Assembly (NCBI RefSeq): GCF_000222765.1
Contig: NZ_AFUE01000007.1
Span: 62,001-126,000 of the forward strand
DNA from: Streptococcus cristatus ATCC 51100
GTDB taxonomy: Bacteria; Bacillota; Bacilli; Lactobacillales; Streptococcaceae
Length of the DNA: 64,000 nucleotides
Direction of reading: 5' to 3'
How positions within the stretch are numbered: position 1 is the stretch's first letter; every line of letters begins with the position of its first letter. The notes below the pieces were generated by a model. It did not search any database. It saw only the letters and a list, made by a program, of their open reading frames with translations, and was not told the DNA's origin. Made by a program: the position numbers and the translations under genes. This document shows positions 36,840 through 45,939 of this stretch, in pieces.

Positions 36840-37976
36840 TTATTTCTTATAGTGTTTGAGGAGAAAGAGAGCGTTTTCGACATAGTAAGGAACAGAAACC
36901 TGAAAGGCTGCATCATCAATCATCATGCTATCATGGTGCAGATCAGGCGCATCTGCTGCACCATTTGAGCCGATAAAAGCAAAGACACCAGGGATTCTTT
37001 CTTGATAAAAGGCAAAGTCTTCGCCAGCTAAAGACGGCTGAGCAGGCAGTAACTCCCCGATGTTCTGGGAGTTTTTAAAAACAAGCTCGGCTAATTCTGG
37101 ATCATTATAGGTCACTGGCGGAGTCTGATCCCAGACAATAGTGACCTTAGCACCGAAATTCTCCGCCGTATGCTCCACAATACGGATAAAATCTGCCTTC
37201 AAACGCTTTTGCAAATCAGGATTAAAACAACGAATCGTGCCTTCAAAGAAGCCATTTTGCGGCAGAACATTCCAAGTCGCCCCAGCTTCAATGTGGGTCA
37301 CCGATAAAACAACTGGCTCAAAGGGCGAAACAGTCCGAGAAACTAGAGCTTGGAGATTTTGAATCATGCTGGTCAAGGTCAGCACCGTATCCACTCCCAG
37401 GTCCGGCCGAGCCGCATGGCTGCTGACTCCCTCCACAGTCACCTTAAACTTTTCCACGCCTGCCATCATAGCTCCCGGCTTCAAGGCCAATTGCCCAGCT
37501 TTTAACTGGGGCATATTGTGAAAACCGATAATCGCAACTACATCGTCCAGCAAACCCGTAGCCAGAATTTGACTGGCTCCTTGGGAGGTTTCCTCAGCTG
37601 GCTGAAAAATCAGGCGAATGGTTCCCTGTAAATCTTCTTCCATAGCCTTAAGCAACTCCGCCGCTCCCAGAAGACTAGTCTGATGAAAATCATGACCGCA
37701 GGCATGCATGACACCAGGATTTTGGCTAGCGTAAGGCAGACCTGTCTGCTCTAAAATGGGCAGGGCATCAATATCTGCTCTCAAGGCGATAACTGGTTCT
37801 CCCTGACCGATTTCGGCAATCAAGCCCGTCTCTAGGCCAGAGTCCAAGATTTTTATCCCCAAGTCTTGCAAATAACGGCTTAGAAAGGCCGTCGTTTCAT
37901 ATTCTTGGCCAGACAACTCTGGATGCTGATGAAGATAATGACGTGTTTTTACTAATTTATCATAGAATTGTTTCAT
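36840..37976 (-). CDS. M20 family amidohydrolase (HipO/YxeP-like)
   Basis: A 378-residue metal-dependent amidohydrolase with ALRADIDALPI, HACGHDFHQTSLLGAAE (metal His/Cys), QPAEETSQGA (catalytic Glu) and the C-terminal DLHHDSMMID. Members hydrolyse N-acyl amino acids, including hippurate, N-acetyl-diaminopimelate and S-acyl cysteine derivatives. With its gshT/met neighbours, a sulfur amino-acid substrate is possible, but this is inference. It stands alone with about 200 bases to gshT downstream on the same strand. Confidence 0.88.
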   Translation of the reverse strand: MKQFYDKLVKTRHYLHQHPELSGQEYETTAFLSRYLQDLGIKILDSGLETGLIAEIGQGEPVIALRADIDALPILEQTGLPYASQNPGVMHACGHDFHQTSLLGAAELLKAMEEDLQGTIRLIFQPAEETSQGASQILATGLLDDVVAIIGFHNMPQLKAGQLALKPGAMMAGVEKFKVTVEGVSSHAARPDLGVDTVLTLTSMIQNLQALVSRTVSPFEPVVLSVTHIEAGATWNVLPQNGFFEGTIRCFNPDLQKRLKADFIRIVEHTAENFGAKVTIVWDQTPPVTYNDPELAELVFKNSQNIGELLPAQPSLAGEDFAFYQERIPGVFAFIGSNGAADAPDLHHDSMMIDDAAFQVSVPYYVENALFLLKHYKK

Positions 37977-38033
37977 GGCAGGCTCCTTTATTCTACATAT
38001 TTATCCTCCAGTATAACACAAAGCTAGACTAGG

Positions 38034-38073
38034 AAACAAAAATAGAGAGCAGAATGAAGAATCTGCCCTCTCA
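38034..38073 (-). terminator. terminator downstream of the 38-kb lipoprotein
   Basis: GAGAGCAGA (38045-38053) pairs with TCTGCCCTCTC (38062-38072). On the minus strand a T-rich run follows. Confidence 0.7.
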
Positions 38074-38081
38074 TCTTGCTA

Positions 38082-39176
38082 TTAGGATATATCACCTTCA
38101 AAAGCTCTGACGATGGATTCATAAGAATAATCACGTTCTAGAACCCATTTGCCATCTGTTTTGACAAATTTCAACTGATAATCTCGCTCTGGCGTGAGGA
38201 GAGGACGTGAATCCATTCCAGCCATCATATCATTAGCATAGCTCTTATCGGTAGCTTTATAGACGTCACTCAGACTTCCATATTCAGAACGATGCTTATC
38301 ATAAAAATCTTGACGGTAGGTATACATGGTTTTATTTAGACTGACCGTTCTCGGTTTGATCTTGATAACGATTGAATTTGGCATGTACTGGGCTACTGTG
38401 TAATCAATTTCTGAGCGTTTGGCATTACTTTTCACATAGGCATCAATGAAAGCATTGATTTCATCCTCACTAAAGGGATAATCATGCAATTTACGTGTAA
38501 AATCTGCTGCAAAAGCTGCTCTATAATCTTTTTTATCTTGCTCCAAATCGCCGCCTAAGACCAAATCGCCTTTGTCTTTAGAAGATTTTGTCTTTGCTTC
38601 TCCTCCCAAGAAAACAGCATTGAGGTAATCAGAAGCTAATTTCTTTGATTCGTCAACGTGATTAGGATATTTCGCAGGATCAACCTTTAGTTTGATAGCT
38701 TCTACTTTTTCATCCGAGCTATAGGTTTTCTTCTCATAGTGAAGTTCATATTTCTTGCCATCTTCAACCTTAAAGACCAGATTACCAGAAAGAGTCTTTC
38801 CTTCCGCTAAATCTTCATAGCTCAGTGTTTTAAAATTTTCTTTGTCATCATAGACTCCGACCGGCTGGATCTTTTCTCCCTCTGAATCATAAAAAGCAAT
38901 GTCTGAGGAGGAAATCATAATCTTATCATTTGTTTTATTTTTAATTTCCAAAGACAAGGCCAAGTATTTGGCATCAGCTGATCCGTTGCTTGGCATAATG
39001 AACTGACCATCCTTAATCTGGATATCAACCTGCCCATTGCTGGCTGATTTTTTGACAGTCGTTTCCTGGCTTGGCTTACCAGAATGTTTTTTATTTGGAC
39101 TTGGAAGCAAGGCACAGGCTGTTAAGCTCACACCTGCCACAAGCAAGGCTGTGTATTTAAATACTTTTTTCATCAT
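38082..39176 (-). CDS. lipoprotein with Ig-like N-terminal domain (DUF5105-like)
   Basis: A 364-residue predicted lipoprotein with signal peptide and lipobox LTACALL (Cys about residue 21), a low-complexity Lys/Ser linker (about 30-48), a beta-rich domain (about 50-165; LALSLEIKNKTNDKIMIS resembles DUF4352/DUF5105) and a mixed alpha/beta C-terminal domain (about 180-364). The DUF assignment is from memory and weak. Nothing shows a function. It is monocistronic, with an extended -10 (TGATAAAAT, minus strand) at about 39211-39219. An ATG at codon 2 (39173) is an equal start. Confidence 0.65.
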   Translation of the reverse strand: MMKKVFKYTALLVAGVSLTACALLPSPNKKHSGKPSQETTVKKSASNGQVDIQIKDGQFIMPSNGSADAKYLALSLEIKNKTNDKIMISSSDIAFYDSEGEKIQPVGVYDDKENFKTLSYEDLAEGKTLSGNLVFKVEDGKKYELHYEKKTYSSDEKVEAIKLKVDPAKYPNHVDESKKLASDYLNAVFLGGEAKTKSSKDKGDLVLGGDLEQDKKDYRAAFAADFTRKLHDYPFSEDEINAFIDAYVKSNAKRSEIDYTVAQYMPNSIVIKIKPRTVSLNKTMYTYRQDFYDKHRSEYGSLSDVYKATDKSYANDMMAGMDSRPLLTPERDYQLKFVKTDGKWVLERDYSYESIVRAFEGDIS

Positions 39177-39380
39177 TGTCTCCTTAATTTCTTAATGCTG
39201 TGACTTTTCTATTTTATCATACTTGGCTAAACTGGTAAATAGCGTTTGAAATTATAGATATATAAAAATGTACCTTCGCAATCGCTAGAATGACCAAACA
39301 TCTGAAAAACTTGAAAAGTGCAATCTTAAATAAAACATGCAAAACGCCTATCGCCCATATAAAGAATTGCTTACAAAAAA

Positions 39381-39556
39381 GAGAGTGGGACAGAAATCGG
39401 TAATTCGTTAGAATTCGATTTCGTCGTCCCACCTCCGCACAGTTGAGTAGGGCTGTAAAAGCTGATGAAATCAGCGTAGTAGAGCCCACTCAACCACTAC
39501 GTCTCGCTCGACAATCCAAAGACAATTGAGAGGCTAGGACTTTTGTCCCAGCCTCC
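39381..39556 (-). repeat. three-hairpin intergenic repeat, copy 2 (inverted)
   Basis: This is the inverted copy of the element at 31342-31516, nearly identical over about 175 bases. It retains GAGGCTAGGAC/GTCCCAGCCTC, the GTTGAGT stem and the GAAATCG stem. It lies between the 5' end of the lipoprotein gene and the 3' end of the ABC exporter pair (stop at 39588). The remaining bases of the 39177-39587 gap hold the lipoprotein promoter and no gene. Confidence 0.9.
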
Positions 39557-39587
39557 ATTTTTTTAGTAGAATATTCCATTGCTATCC

Positions 39588-41345
39588 TTAAGCTACTTCA
39601 CCTTCCTCAAACTGACTATTATAGAGGTCCGCATAGAAGCCATTGTGATCCATGAGTTCATCGTGGTTGCCCTGCTCAATGATATTTCCATCGCGCATGA
39701 CCAAGATAAGATCTGCATTACGGATAGTGGACAGGCGGTGAGCAATAACAAAGGAAGTCCGCCCCTCCATAAGTTTGTCCATGGCTTTTTGAATCAGCTC
39801 CTCCGTCCGCGTATCGACTGACGAAGTTGCCTCATCCAATATCAAGAGCGGCGCATCTTTCAGCAGAGCACGAGCGATTGTCAATAGCTGCTGCTGACCA
39901 ACCGATAAGTTGACCGTGTCATCCAGCACCGTATCATAGCCCTGCGGCAGAGTCATGATAAAGTGATGAACACCGACCGCCTTCGCTGCGGCAATAACTG
40001 CTTCATCTGTCACATGCTCCTGATTGTACATCAAGTTTTCTCGGATAGTTCCTTCAAAGAGCCAGGTATCCTGCAAGACCATTGAAAAAGCATCGTGAAC
40101 CTCTGAGCGCTTCATATCCTTAATATCTATACCATCAATGCTAATACGCCCTTTGTCAATTTCATAGAACTTCATGAGCAGATTAACAATGGTCGTCTTA
40201 CCAGCACCCGTCGGGCCGACAATAGCAATCTTCTGTCCAGCCTTGGCCTGGGCTGAGAAATTATGAATAATCGTCTGGTCTGGCTTGTAGCCAAAGAAGA
40301 CATCTTCAAAGGCAACATCTCCCTTGACAGCAGTAAGCTGCTGCTCTTTATGCTGCTCGTCTTCCATCTCAGGCTCAGCTAGAAATTCAAAGACACGAAC
40401 CAGTGCTGCACCGGCCTGCTGCAAAACAGTGATTCCTTGTGCAATCTGTGACAAAGGCTGAGAGAAGGTCCGCACATAAACCATAAAGGCAACAATTATC
40501 CCAATGCTAATAGAACCATTAATCGCCAGAGCAGCACCGACCAAAATAACCAGCACATAGGCAAAATTCCCCGTAAAGAACATGAGCGGCATCATCATGC
40601 CAGAGATAAATTGAGACTTCCAAATACTATTATAGAGATTATGATTGAGAACTGCAAAACGCTCCTTTGACTGTTCAATGGCATTATAACTGGTAACAAC
40701 ATTATGACCGGAGTACATCTCCTCCACATAGCCGTTAACAGCAGCTAAATCGTTTTGTTGAGCAGTGAAATAGCCCTGAGACTTGCCCATGATGAGGCCG
40801 ACAAAGACAAAACCGACTACAGTAGCCAAGATGGTCACCAAAGCTAAAATCCAGTTCATGAAGAACATAGTCAAAACCACAGCCACCAAAAGCAAGCTAG
40901 AAGAGATAACACTTCCCAAACTCTGGTTAAGAGATTGGCCAACCGTATCCACGTCGTTAGTCACGCGCGACAGCGTATCCCCCTGAGAATGCCCATCGAA
41001 ATAGCTCAAGGGAAGCTTGTTAATTTTCTCCGCAATGGCCGTCCGTAACCGCTTGGAGAAATACTGGACAACCGTACTGATGATAAAGGACTGACCGTAG
41101 TTGAGCAGAGCTCCGACTGCATATAGAATAGCGAGGAGAAAGGCAATCTGAGACACAGCTTTTAAATCAATATTGCTGCCCAGACCTTCTGAAATAAGAT
41201 TAGTAATTTCTTTTAATTTATTTGGTCCATAAACCGTGATAATATTCGACAAGATAGCTCCCACAAATGCCAAAGCAAGAGGAAGCTGGAAGCCTTTGAG
41301 ATAAGGCCGCATCTGGTTAAATAATGAAGACTTCTTATTTTCCAT
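39588..41345 (-). CDS. ABC exporter half-transporter (multidrug type), second gene
   Basis: A 585-residue fused membrane-ATPase protein: six hydrophobic segments (about 18-310) and an ATPase domain (about 340-585) with GPTGAGKTT, the variant signature LSVGQQQLL and LILDEATSSVD. It pairs with the gene upstream (11-base overlap) as a heterodimeric exporter, as in SatAB of S. suis or PatAB of pneumococcus. Substrates of such pairs include fluoroquinolones; the one here is unknown. LSVGQ is a mild departure from LSGGQ, common in one half of heterodimers. Confidence 0.88.
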   Translation of the reverse strand: MENKKSSLFNQMRPYLKGFQLPLALAFVGAILSNIITVYGPNKLKEITNLISEGLGSNIDLKAVSQIAFLLAILYAVGALLNYGQSFIISTVVQYFSKRLRTAIAEKINKLPLSYFDGHSQGDTLSRVTNDVDTVGQSLNQSLGSVISSSLLLVAVVLTMFFMNWILALVTILATVVGFVFVGLIMGKSQGYFTAQQNDLAAVNGYVEEMYSGHNVVTSYNAIEQSKERFAVLNHNLYNSIWKSQFISGMMMPLMFFTGNFAYVLVILVGAALAINGSISIGIIVAFMVYVRTFSQPLSQIAQGITVLQQAGAALVRVFEFLAEPEMEDEQHKEQQLTAVKGDVAFEDVFFGYKPDQTIIHNFSAQAKAGQKIAIVGPTGAGKTTIVNLLMKFYEIDKGRISIDGIDIKDMKRSEVHDAFSMVLQDTWLFEGTIRENLMYNQEHVTDEAVIAAAKAVGVHHFIMTLPQGYDTVLDDTVNLSVGQQQLLTIARALLKDAPLLILDEATSSVDTRTEELIQKAMDKLMEGRTSFVIAHRLSTIRNADLILVMRDGNIIEQGNHDELMDHNGFYADLYNSQFEEGEVA

Positions 41346-43101
41346 TTTCTAATTCCTCCTTGGATAGTTGTGAGTAGGCAATTTCTTGATAAACCGCGTT
41401 ATTTGCCAAAAGCTCTCGGTGGGTACCTTGACCGACTACCTTACCAGCATCCAAGACCAAGATTTGATCCGCATCCATGATGGTAGAAATCCGCTGTGCT
41501 ACGATCAGCTTGGTCATATCCTGCGTTCGCTCAGCCAGTTCCTTGCGCAAAATGCGGTCTGTCTTATAGTCTAGCGCTGAGAAGGAGTCGTCAAAGATGA
41601 GGATTTCTGGCTTACGAGCCAAAGCTCTGGCAATGGCCAAACGCTGACGCTGACCACCAGAGAAGTTGGTCCCGCTTTGAGCCACTTCTGCTTTCAGCCC
41701 CTTTTCCTTCTCTTGAACAAAAGGCTTGGCCTGAGCTAGGTCAAGAGCTTCCCACATTTTCTGCTCATTCAGCGGGCTTTCTTTGCTTTGACCGAAGTCC
41801 AGATTGCTCTCGATATCACCAGAGAAAAGCACCGCCTTTTGCGGGATGTAGCCAACCTTATTGCGTAGGTCTTCTAGCTGGTAATCCTGAACATTGACGC
41901 CATCTACCAGAATCTCTCCTTCTGTCACATCGTAGAAACGAGGGATGAGATTGACAAGAGTAGATTTCCCTGAACCAGTTGAGCCGATAAAGGCTACAGT
42001 ATCACCAGCATGCGCTGTAAAGCTGACATGCTCAATGACCGCTTCAGAATTCTTGGAATAGCGGAAGGACACATCTCGAAAGACCACCTCTCCTTTGCTA
42101 TCTGTTGCTGCCTTAGGATGTTCTGGACTGGTGATAGAAGAATGCAGATCCAGCACCTCATTAATCCGGTCAGCCGATACAATGGTCCGAGGCAGGACGA
42201 TAAAGAGGGCACCCATGAGCAAGAAGCCCATCACAACCTGCATAGCATAGGACATAAAGACGACCATGTCACTGAAGAGCGGGAGACGCTCCTGCAGCCC
42301 AGCCTCCTGAATCAAATAAGCACCAATCCAGTAAATAGCCAGTGTCAAACCGCTAGAAATCCCCATCATAACTGGATTCATCATAGCCATCAAACGATTA
42401 ATGAAGAGGTTAAGGCGAGTCACTTCATCATTGGCCACCGCAAATTTCTCATCCTGATAATCCTCAGCATTATAAGCTCGAACCACGCGAATCCCAGTCA
42501 GACTCTCTCTAGTGACGCTATTTAGCTTATCGACCAAACGCTGCGCCACTGACTGCTTGGGAAAGGCCAGTGTAACCAAAACTACTGTCATTAGAACATT
42601 GACAATCACAGCAATAAGAACAGCAATCAGCCAGTTCTCGGACTTACCGATAATCTTAGTAATGGCCCAAATCGCCATAATCGGCCCCCTGGTCACCACC
42701 TGCAACCCCATGGTGATTAAGGTCTGTACCTGAGTAATGTCATTCGTTGTCCGAGTCAGCAAACTAGGAATTGAAAATTTCTTAATCTCTGTCTGCGAAT
42801 AATCCAGCACACGGTTGAAAATATCGCTCCGCAAACTCTGAGTAAAGCTAGCTGCTATACGAGCGGCAAAAAAGCCAACCACAATAGCTGACAGCAAACT
42901 AGCAAAGGATAAGCCGAGCATTTTCAATCCCGGTTCCCACAAATCTGCTAAAACTGTTCCCGGCGTTTGTAGTAGCTCTGTAATCGTCGAAATATAGGTT
43001 GGAACCTCTAATTCCAAATAAACCGTCAGGAAGGTGAAGAGCACACTGAGAACAATCATGCTCACTTCCCTTACCGTCAGCCGTTTAAATAGCTTAATCA
43101 T
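41335..43101 (-). CDS. ABC exporter half-transporter (multidrug type), first gene
   Basis: A 588-residue half-transporter: membrane domain (about 15-310) and ATPase domain with GSTGSGKST, FSGGQRQRLAIARA and LIFDDSFSALD. In Walker B the catalytic Glu after the Asp is replaced by Asp (FDDSF), so this half probably carries the degenerate ATP site of a heterodimer. The ATG at 43101 was chosen behind GGAGGGAAAG; an upstream in-frame ATG at 43113 lies within that ribosome site. It overlaps the MarR gene stop by 8 bases and forms a marR-ABC-ABC operon. Confidence 0.88.
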   Translation of the reverse strand: MIKLFKRLTVREVSMIVLSVLFTFLTVYLELEVPTYISTITELLQTPGTVLADLWEPGLKMLGLSFASLLSAIVVGFFAARIAASFTQSLRSDIFNRVLDYSQTEIKKFSIPSLLTRTTNDITQVQTLITMGLQVVTRGPIMAIWAITKIIGKSENWLIAVLIAVIVNVLMTVVLVTLAFPKQSVAQRLVDKLNSVTRESLTGIRVVRAYNAEDYQDEKFAVANDEVTRLNLFINRLMAMMNPVMMGISSGLTLAIYWIGAYLIQEAGLQERLPLFSDMVVFMSYAMQVVMGFLLMGALFIVLPRTIVSADRINEVLDLHSSITSPEHPKAATDSKGEVVFRDVSFRYSKNSEAVIEHVSFTAHAGDTVAFIGSTGSGKSTLVNLIPRFYDVTEGEILVDGVNVQDYQLEDLRNKVGYIPQKAVLFSGDIESNLDFGQSKESPLNEQKMWEALDLAQAKPFVQEKEKGLKAEVAQSGTNFSGGQRQRLAIARALARKPEILIFDDSFSALDYKTDRILRKELAERTQDMTKLIVAQRISTIMDADQILVLDAGKVVGQGTHRELLANNAVYQEIAYSQLSKEELENGK

Positions 43102-43552
43102 CTTTCCCTCCATTTTCTAAACTTTCGATATTCTGATAAAACTTGGCCATGACTTGAGAAAAAATCAACAGCTCCTGCTCAGAAACACCATTCAAAATAG
43201 ACCGATCTATTTCACCAAAAAAGTCACGGATTTTCTTCATTCTTTCCTGCGACTGCGGAGTAAGGCGGATATACTTGGCCCGCTTGTCCGTTTTGCTAAC
43301 TTCCAGCTGGATAAAGCCATTCTTCTCCATCCGTTTCATTAAGTTAGAGGCCACCGATTTGGAAATATCCAACTCCTGCTCAATATCCTTGATAAGCGTG
43401 TCCTTGCCTTCTTCCGCGCGATGGGCAACAATATGCAAGACCTGCCCCTGCGGCCCAGCCATGGACTCAATCCCTTGCTCCTTAGCAAGTTTCTCTACCA
43501 TGAGATGAATCTTTCGGCCAAAACGCTTCATTTCTAATAAAGGCTTTTCCAT
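43094..43552 (-). CDS. MarR family transcriptional regulator
   Basis: A 152-residue winged-helix protein with the MarR core (LDISKSVASNLMKRMEKNGFIQLEV and DKRAKYIRLT). The ATG at 43552 is preferred over the TTG one codon upstream; AAAGGAAG precedes it. It heads the exporter operon and probably represses it through three AGTTCTC-N2-GAGAACT-like dyads around the promoter at 43609-43636. The set-up resembles SatR-SatAB of S. suis. The ligand that lifts repression is unknown. Confidence 0.9.
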   Translation of the reverse strand: MEKPLLEMKRFGRKIHLMVEKLAKEQGIESMAGPQGQVLHIVAHRAEEGKDTLIKDIEQELDISKSVASNLMKRMEKNGFIQLEVSKTDKRAKYIRLTPQSQERMKKIRDFFGEIDRSILNGVSEQELLIFSQVMAKFYQNIESLENGGKDD

Positions 43553-43571
43553 CAATTCTTCCTTTCTAAAT

Positions 43572-43659
43572 TAATTCTCACGAGAACTAATTAGTTTTCA
43601 TGAGAACTATTTTACCACATGAAAAGCAGATGTCAAGAAAAAGTTTCTATGAGAACTAT
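43572..43659 (-). promoter_or_regulatory. MarR operator cluster and promoter of the exporter operon
   Basis: On the minus strand TTGACA (43636-43631) and TAAAAT (43614-43609) are 16 bases apart. Three related dyads lie at about 43573-43589, 43593-43608 and 43642-43657, each ending GAGAACT on the plus strand. Two lie downstream of the -10 and one just upstream of the -35. This arrangement is expected for autorepression. Confidence 0.75.
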
Positions 43660-43790
43660 TTTTAATAAAAAAATAAACTGGAACCAAGAGTCCCAGTTCT
43701 ACCAATCCAAAGGCTTTTTAATCTTAATATTTTTAATCGAAACAAGAATAGCAAATCCCTGCTCTAGAATAATCTTCCTCATCATTCATT

Positions 43791-44360
43791 CTATGGAAAT
43801 AGCCACTTGACATGAGGAGCAAGTTGGGAAATTTCTTGATGAAGTTCATTGAAGCTAGTATTTTTCACATCAGCCAAGTCCAAAGAGACCGCACTCTCCT
43901 CTTGATTTTTAGGATAGAAATATAAAATTCGACTGGTCGGTTCGGAAGATCTCATCCTAGGTCGAGATATGTCGTATTCAATTTGCTCAATCTCCTGCCA
44001 CAAGAAGTACTTCTCTCTTTTAGCAGATAAGCCTCTCAGCCTTATTCCCATCTCATCCATCTCTAAAATTGGTGGTTTATGATTCGAAATATAGCCTAGA
44101 ACGATCATAAAAATAGCGGTTATGCCCATTCCAAAATAGAGCGGATTGAAGATATTGTTACTTTCTTCAGTAGTCTGCCTGCTTCTTTGGTCTTCTTTGC
44201 TGGTAGGACTCCTATGAACCAGTTGATTGCTACTATTTTGACTTGTTGACTCAAGGGAGGCCTTATCCATAGATACAAAAGACATGATAAAAAAGATAGC
44301 AAAGAGTAAGAAAAAGCCTATGGCATAAAATCTTGCTCCATCGCGCTGATATACTTTCAT
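43791..44360 (-). CDS. membrane protein of unknown function downstream of def
   Basis: A 189-residue protein with two hydrophobic segments (about 11-30 and 75-95), a Ser/Gln-rich extracytoplasmic loop between, and a cytosolic C-terminal domain (about 100-189) resembling a PH-like domain (MGIRLRGLSAKREKYFLWQEIEQIEYD). The start is the ATG at 44360 behind AGGATAGGA; the longer frame to 44477 overlaps the deformylase gene. It follows def by 29 bases and is probably co-transcribed. No function assigned. Confidence 0.6.
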   Translation of the reverse strand: MKVYQRDGARFYAIGFFLLFAIFFIMSFVSMDKASLESTSQNSSNQLVHRSPTSKEDQRSRQTTEESNNIFNPLYFGMGITAIFMIVLGYISNHKPPILEMDEMGIRLRGLSAKREKYFLWQEIEQIEYDISRPRMRSSEPTSRILYFYPKNQEESAVSLDLADVKNTSFNELHQEISQLAPHVKWLFP

Positions 44361-44389
44361 TCTATTCCTATCCTTTCCAGATACATTGC

Positions 44390-44800
44390 CTATATGAGAA
44401 TTCCTTCCAAATGGTCCAATTCGTGCTGGCAGATTTGCGCTGGAAAATCCTCTAAAGTAATGGTCTTCTTCAGCCAATTCTGATCCAGATATTCGACCGT
44501 GATTTTCTGATAGCGAATGGTTGGTCGACTTCCAGCCAAAGACAGACAGCCTTCTTCCGTTTCATAAGGGCCAGACTTCTGAATGAGAACTGGATTAAAC
44601 ATGACCATGGGCAGCATGACATACATAAAAATAATCACCCGCTTTTGGGAACCGATCATATTGGCAGCAAGACCGACACAAGACTCTCTATGAGCCAACA
44701 AGGTATCCTGCAAGTCCTGAGCCAAAAATAGATCAACTTTCGTGGCAGGGACTGATTTTTGCTGTAAAAAGAAAGGATCTTTCACAATTGATTTTTGCAT
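44390..44800 (-). CDS. peptide deformylase, divergent short paralogue
   Basis: A 136-residue peptide deformylase with motif 2 EEGCLSL (metal Cys) and motif 3 QHELDHLEG (HExxH) intact. Motif 1 reads VGLAANMIG instead of the canonical GxGLAAPQ, so the conserved Pro-Gln that positions substrate is lost. It is shorter than the main streptococcal Def (about 204 residues). It may remove formyl groups from a subset of proteins or act on another substrate. It pairs with the membrane protein downstream. Confidence 0.85.
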   Translation of the reverse strand: MQKSIVKDPFFLQQKSVPATKVDLFLAQDLQDTLLAHRESCVGLAANMIGSQKRVIIFMYVMLPMVMFNPVLIQKSGPYETEEGCLSLAGSRPTIRYQKITVEYLDQNWLKKTITLEDFPAQICQHELDHLEGILI

Positions 44801-44810
44801 ACTTCACCTC

Positions 44811-44857
44811 AAATGGAAGAGGCTGGATTCCCTATCTCAGCCTCCTTCGTTTATTTG
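44811..44857 (-). terminator. hairpin downstream of scrK
   Basis: GAGGCTG (44819-44825) pairs with CAGCCTC (44838-44844), with AAAT/ATTT at the outer ends. The T-run is weak. Confidence 0.5.
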
Positions 44858-44880
44858 AACACTCTCAACGCCTTGTTTAC

Positions 44881-45780
44881 TTATTTTGCATAGCGTTCAC
44901 TAATATCTTTTGCGAGGACAAAATTTCCTAGTGTGGCTGAGCCATTTCCTGCGACAGCCGGTGTGACAATGTAGTCACGCACATCTGGCACTGGCAGATA
45001 ACCATTGAGCAGAACAGTGAATTTCTCACGAACACGATCCAACATGTGCTGCTGCGCCATCACACCACCACCAAAGACAATGACATCTGGACGGAAGGTC
45101 ACCGTTGCTTGAATAGCTGCCTGCGCAATATAGTAAGCCTGAATATCCCAGACAGAATTATTGAGCTCAATATTTTCACCACGCACACCAGTCCGCGCTT
45201 CTAAGCTAGGACCAGCTGCTAAGCCTTCCAAACATCCCTTGTGGAAAGGACAAACGCCATTAAAGCCTTTTTCTTCATCCATCGGGTGCTTAGCCACATA
45301 GTAGTGACCCATTTCTGGGTGGCCTGTCCCCCCAACAAATTCACCACGTTGGATAGCACCAGCGCCAATTCCCGTTCCAATCGTATAATAAACCAGATTT
45401 TCAATGCGACCGCCAGCATTATTACGGGCTACAACTTCACCATAGGCAGAGCTGTTGACATCTGTCGTAAAGTAAATAGGCACATTCAAAGCACGACGAA
45501 GCGCTCCTACGATGTCTACATTGGCCCAATGTGGTTTTGGAGTTGTCGTAATGTAGCCATATGTTTTTGAATTAGGATCAATATCAATAGGACCGAAAGA
45601 GCCCACTGCCAGACCTGCTAAATTATCAAAACGAGAGAAAAACTCAACCGTTTTATCTAACGTCTCAATCGGCGTGGTCGTAGGAAACTGTGTTTTTTCT
45701 ACAACATTAAAATTTTCATCGCCCACAGCACAGATAAACTTCGTTCCACCGGCTTCTAAACTTCCGTACAATTTTGTCAT
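44881..45780 (-). CDS. scrK: fructokinase (ROK family)
   Basis: A 299-residue ROK kinase with the N-terminal phosphate loop GSLEAGGTKF, active-site region GTGIGAGAI and GHPEMGHYYV, and the zinc-binding CPFHKGCLEG. It phosphorylates fructose released from sucrose-6-phosphate by ScrB, so it completes the pathway with scrA, scrB and scrR upstream. The ATG at 45780 is preferred, with AGAGGTG 6 bases upstream; the GTG at 45789 lies inside that ribosome site. It has its own extended -10 (TGCTATAAT, minus strand, 45811-45819) after the scrA terminator. Confidence 0.94.
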   Translation of the reverse strand: MTKLYGSLEAGGTKFICAVGDENFNVVEKTQFPTTTPIETLDKTVEFFSRFDNLAGLAVGSFGPIDIDPNSKTYGYITTTPKPHWANVDIVGALRRALNVPIYFTTDVNSSAYGEVVARNNAGGRIENLVYYTIGTGIGAGAIQRGEFVGGTGHPEMGHYYVAKHPMDEEKGFNGVCPFHKGCLEGLAAGPSLEARTGVRGENIELNNSVWDIQAYYIAQAAIQATVTFRPDVIVFGGGVMAQQHMLDRVREKFTVLLNGYLPVPDVRDYIVTPAVAGNGSATLGNFVLAKDISERYAK

Positions 45781-45810
45781 TTCAAACACCTCTTGTATTC
45801 TTTATACTCC

Positions 45811-45819
45811 ATTATAGCA
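45811..45819 (-). promoter_or_regulatory. extended -10 promoter of scrK
   Basis: The minus strand reads TGCTATAAT, about 30 bases before the scrK start, with no good -35. It gives scrK expression independent of the scrA terminator at 45883-45914. Confidence 0.6.
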
Positions 45820-45882
45820 TATTTCCCTATTGGAAATGGCTCTATATTTTAGATTTTCCTCTGTAAATCTTAGCAATCAAGT

Positions 45883-45914
45883 AAAAAACGAACAAACATA
45901 AGTTGTTCGTTTTA
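45883..45914. terminator. terminator downstream of scrA
   Basis: AAAACGAACAA (45885-45895) pairs with TTGTTCGTTTT (45903-45913), with a T-run on the minus strand. Confidence 0.85.
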
Positions 45915-45939
45915 CTTTGTTGACTTTGTCTAGCTAAGA

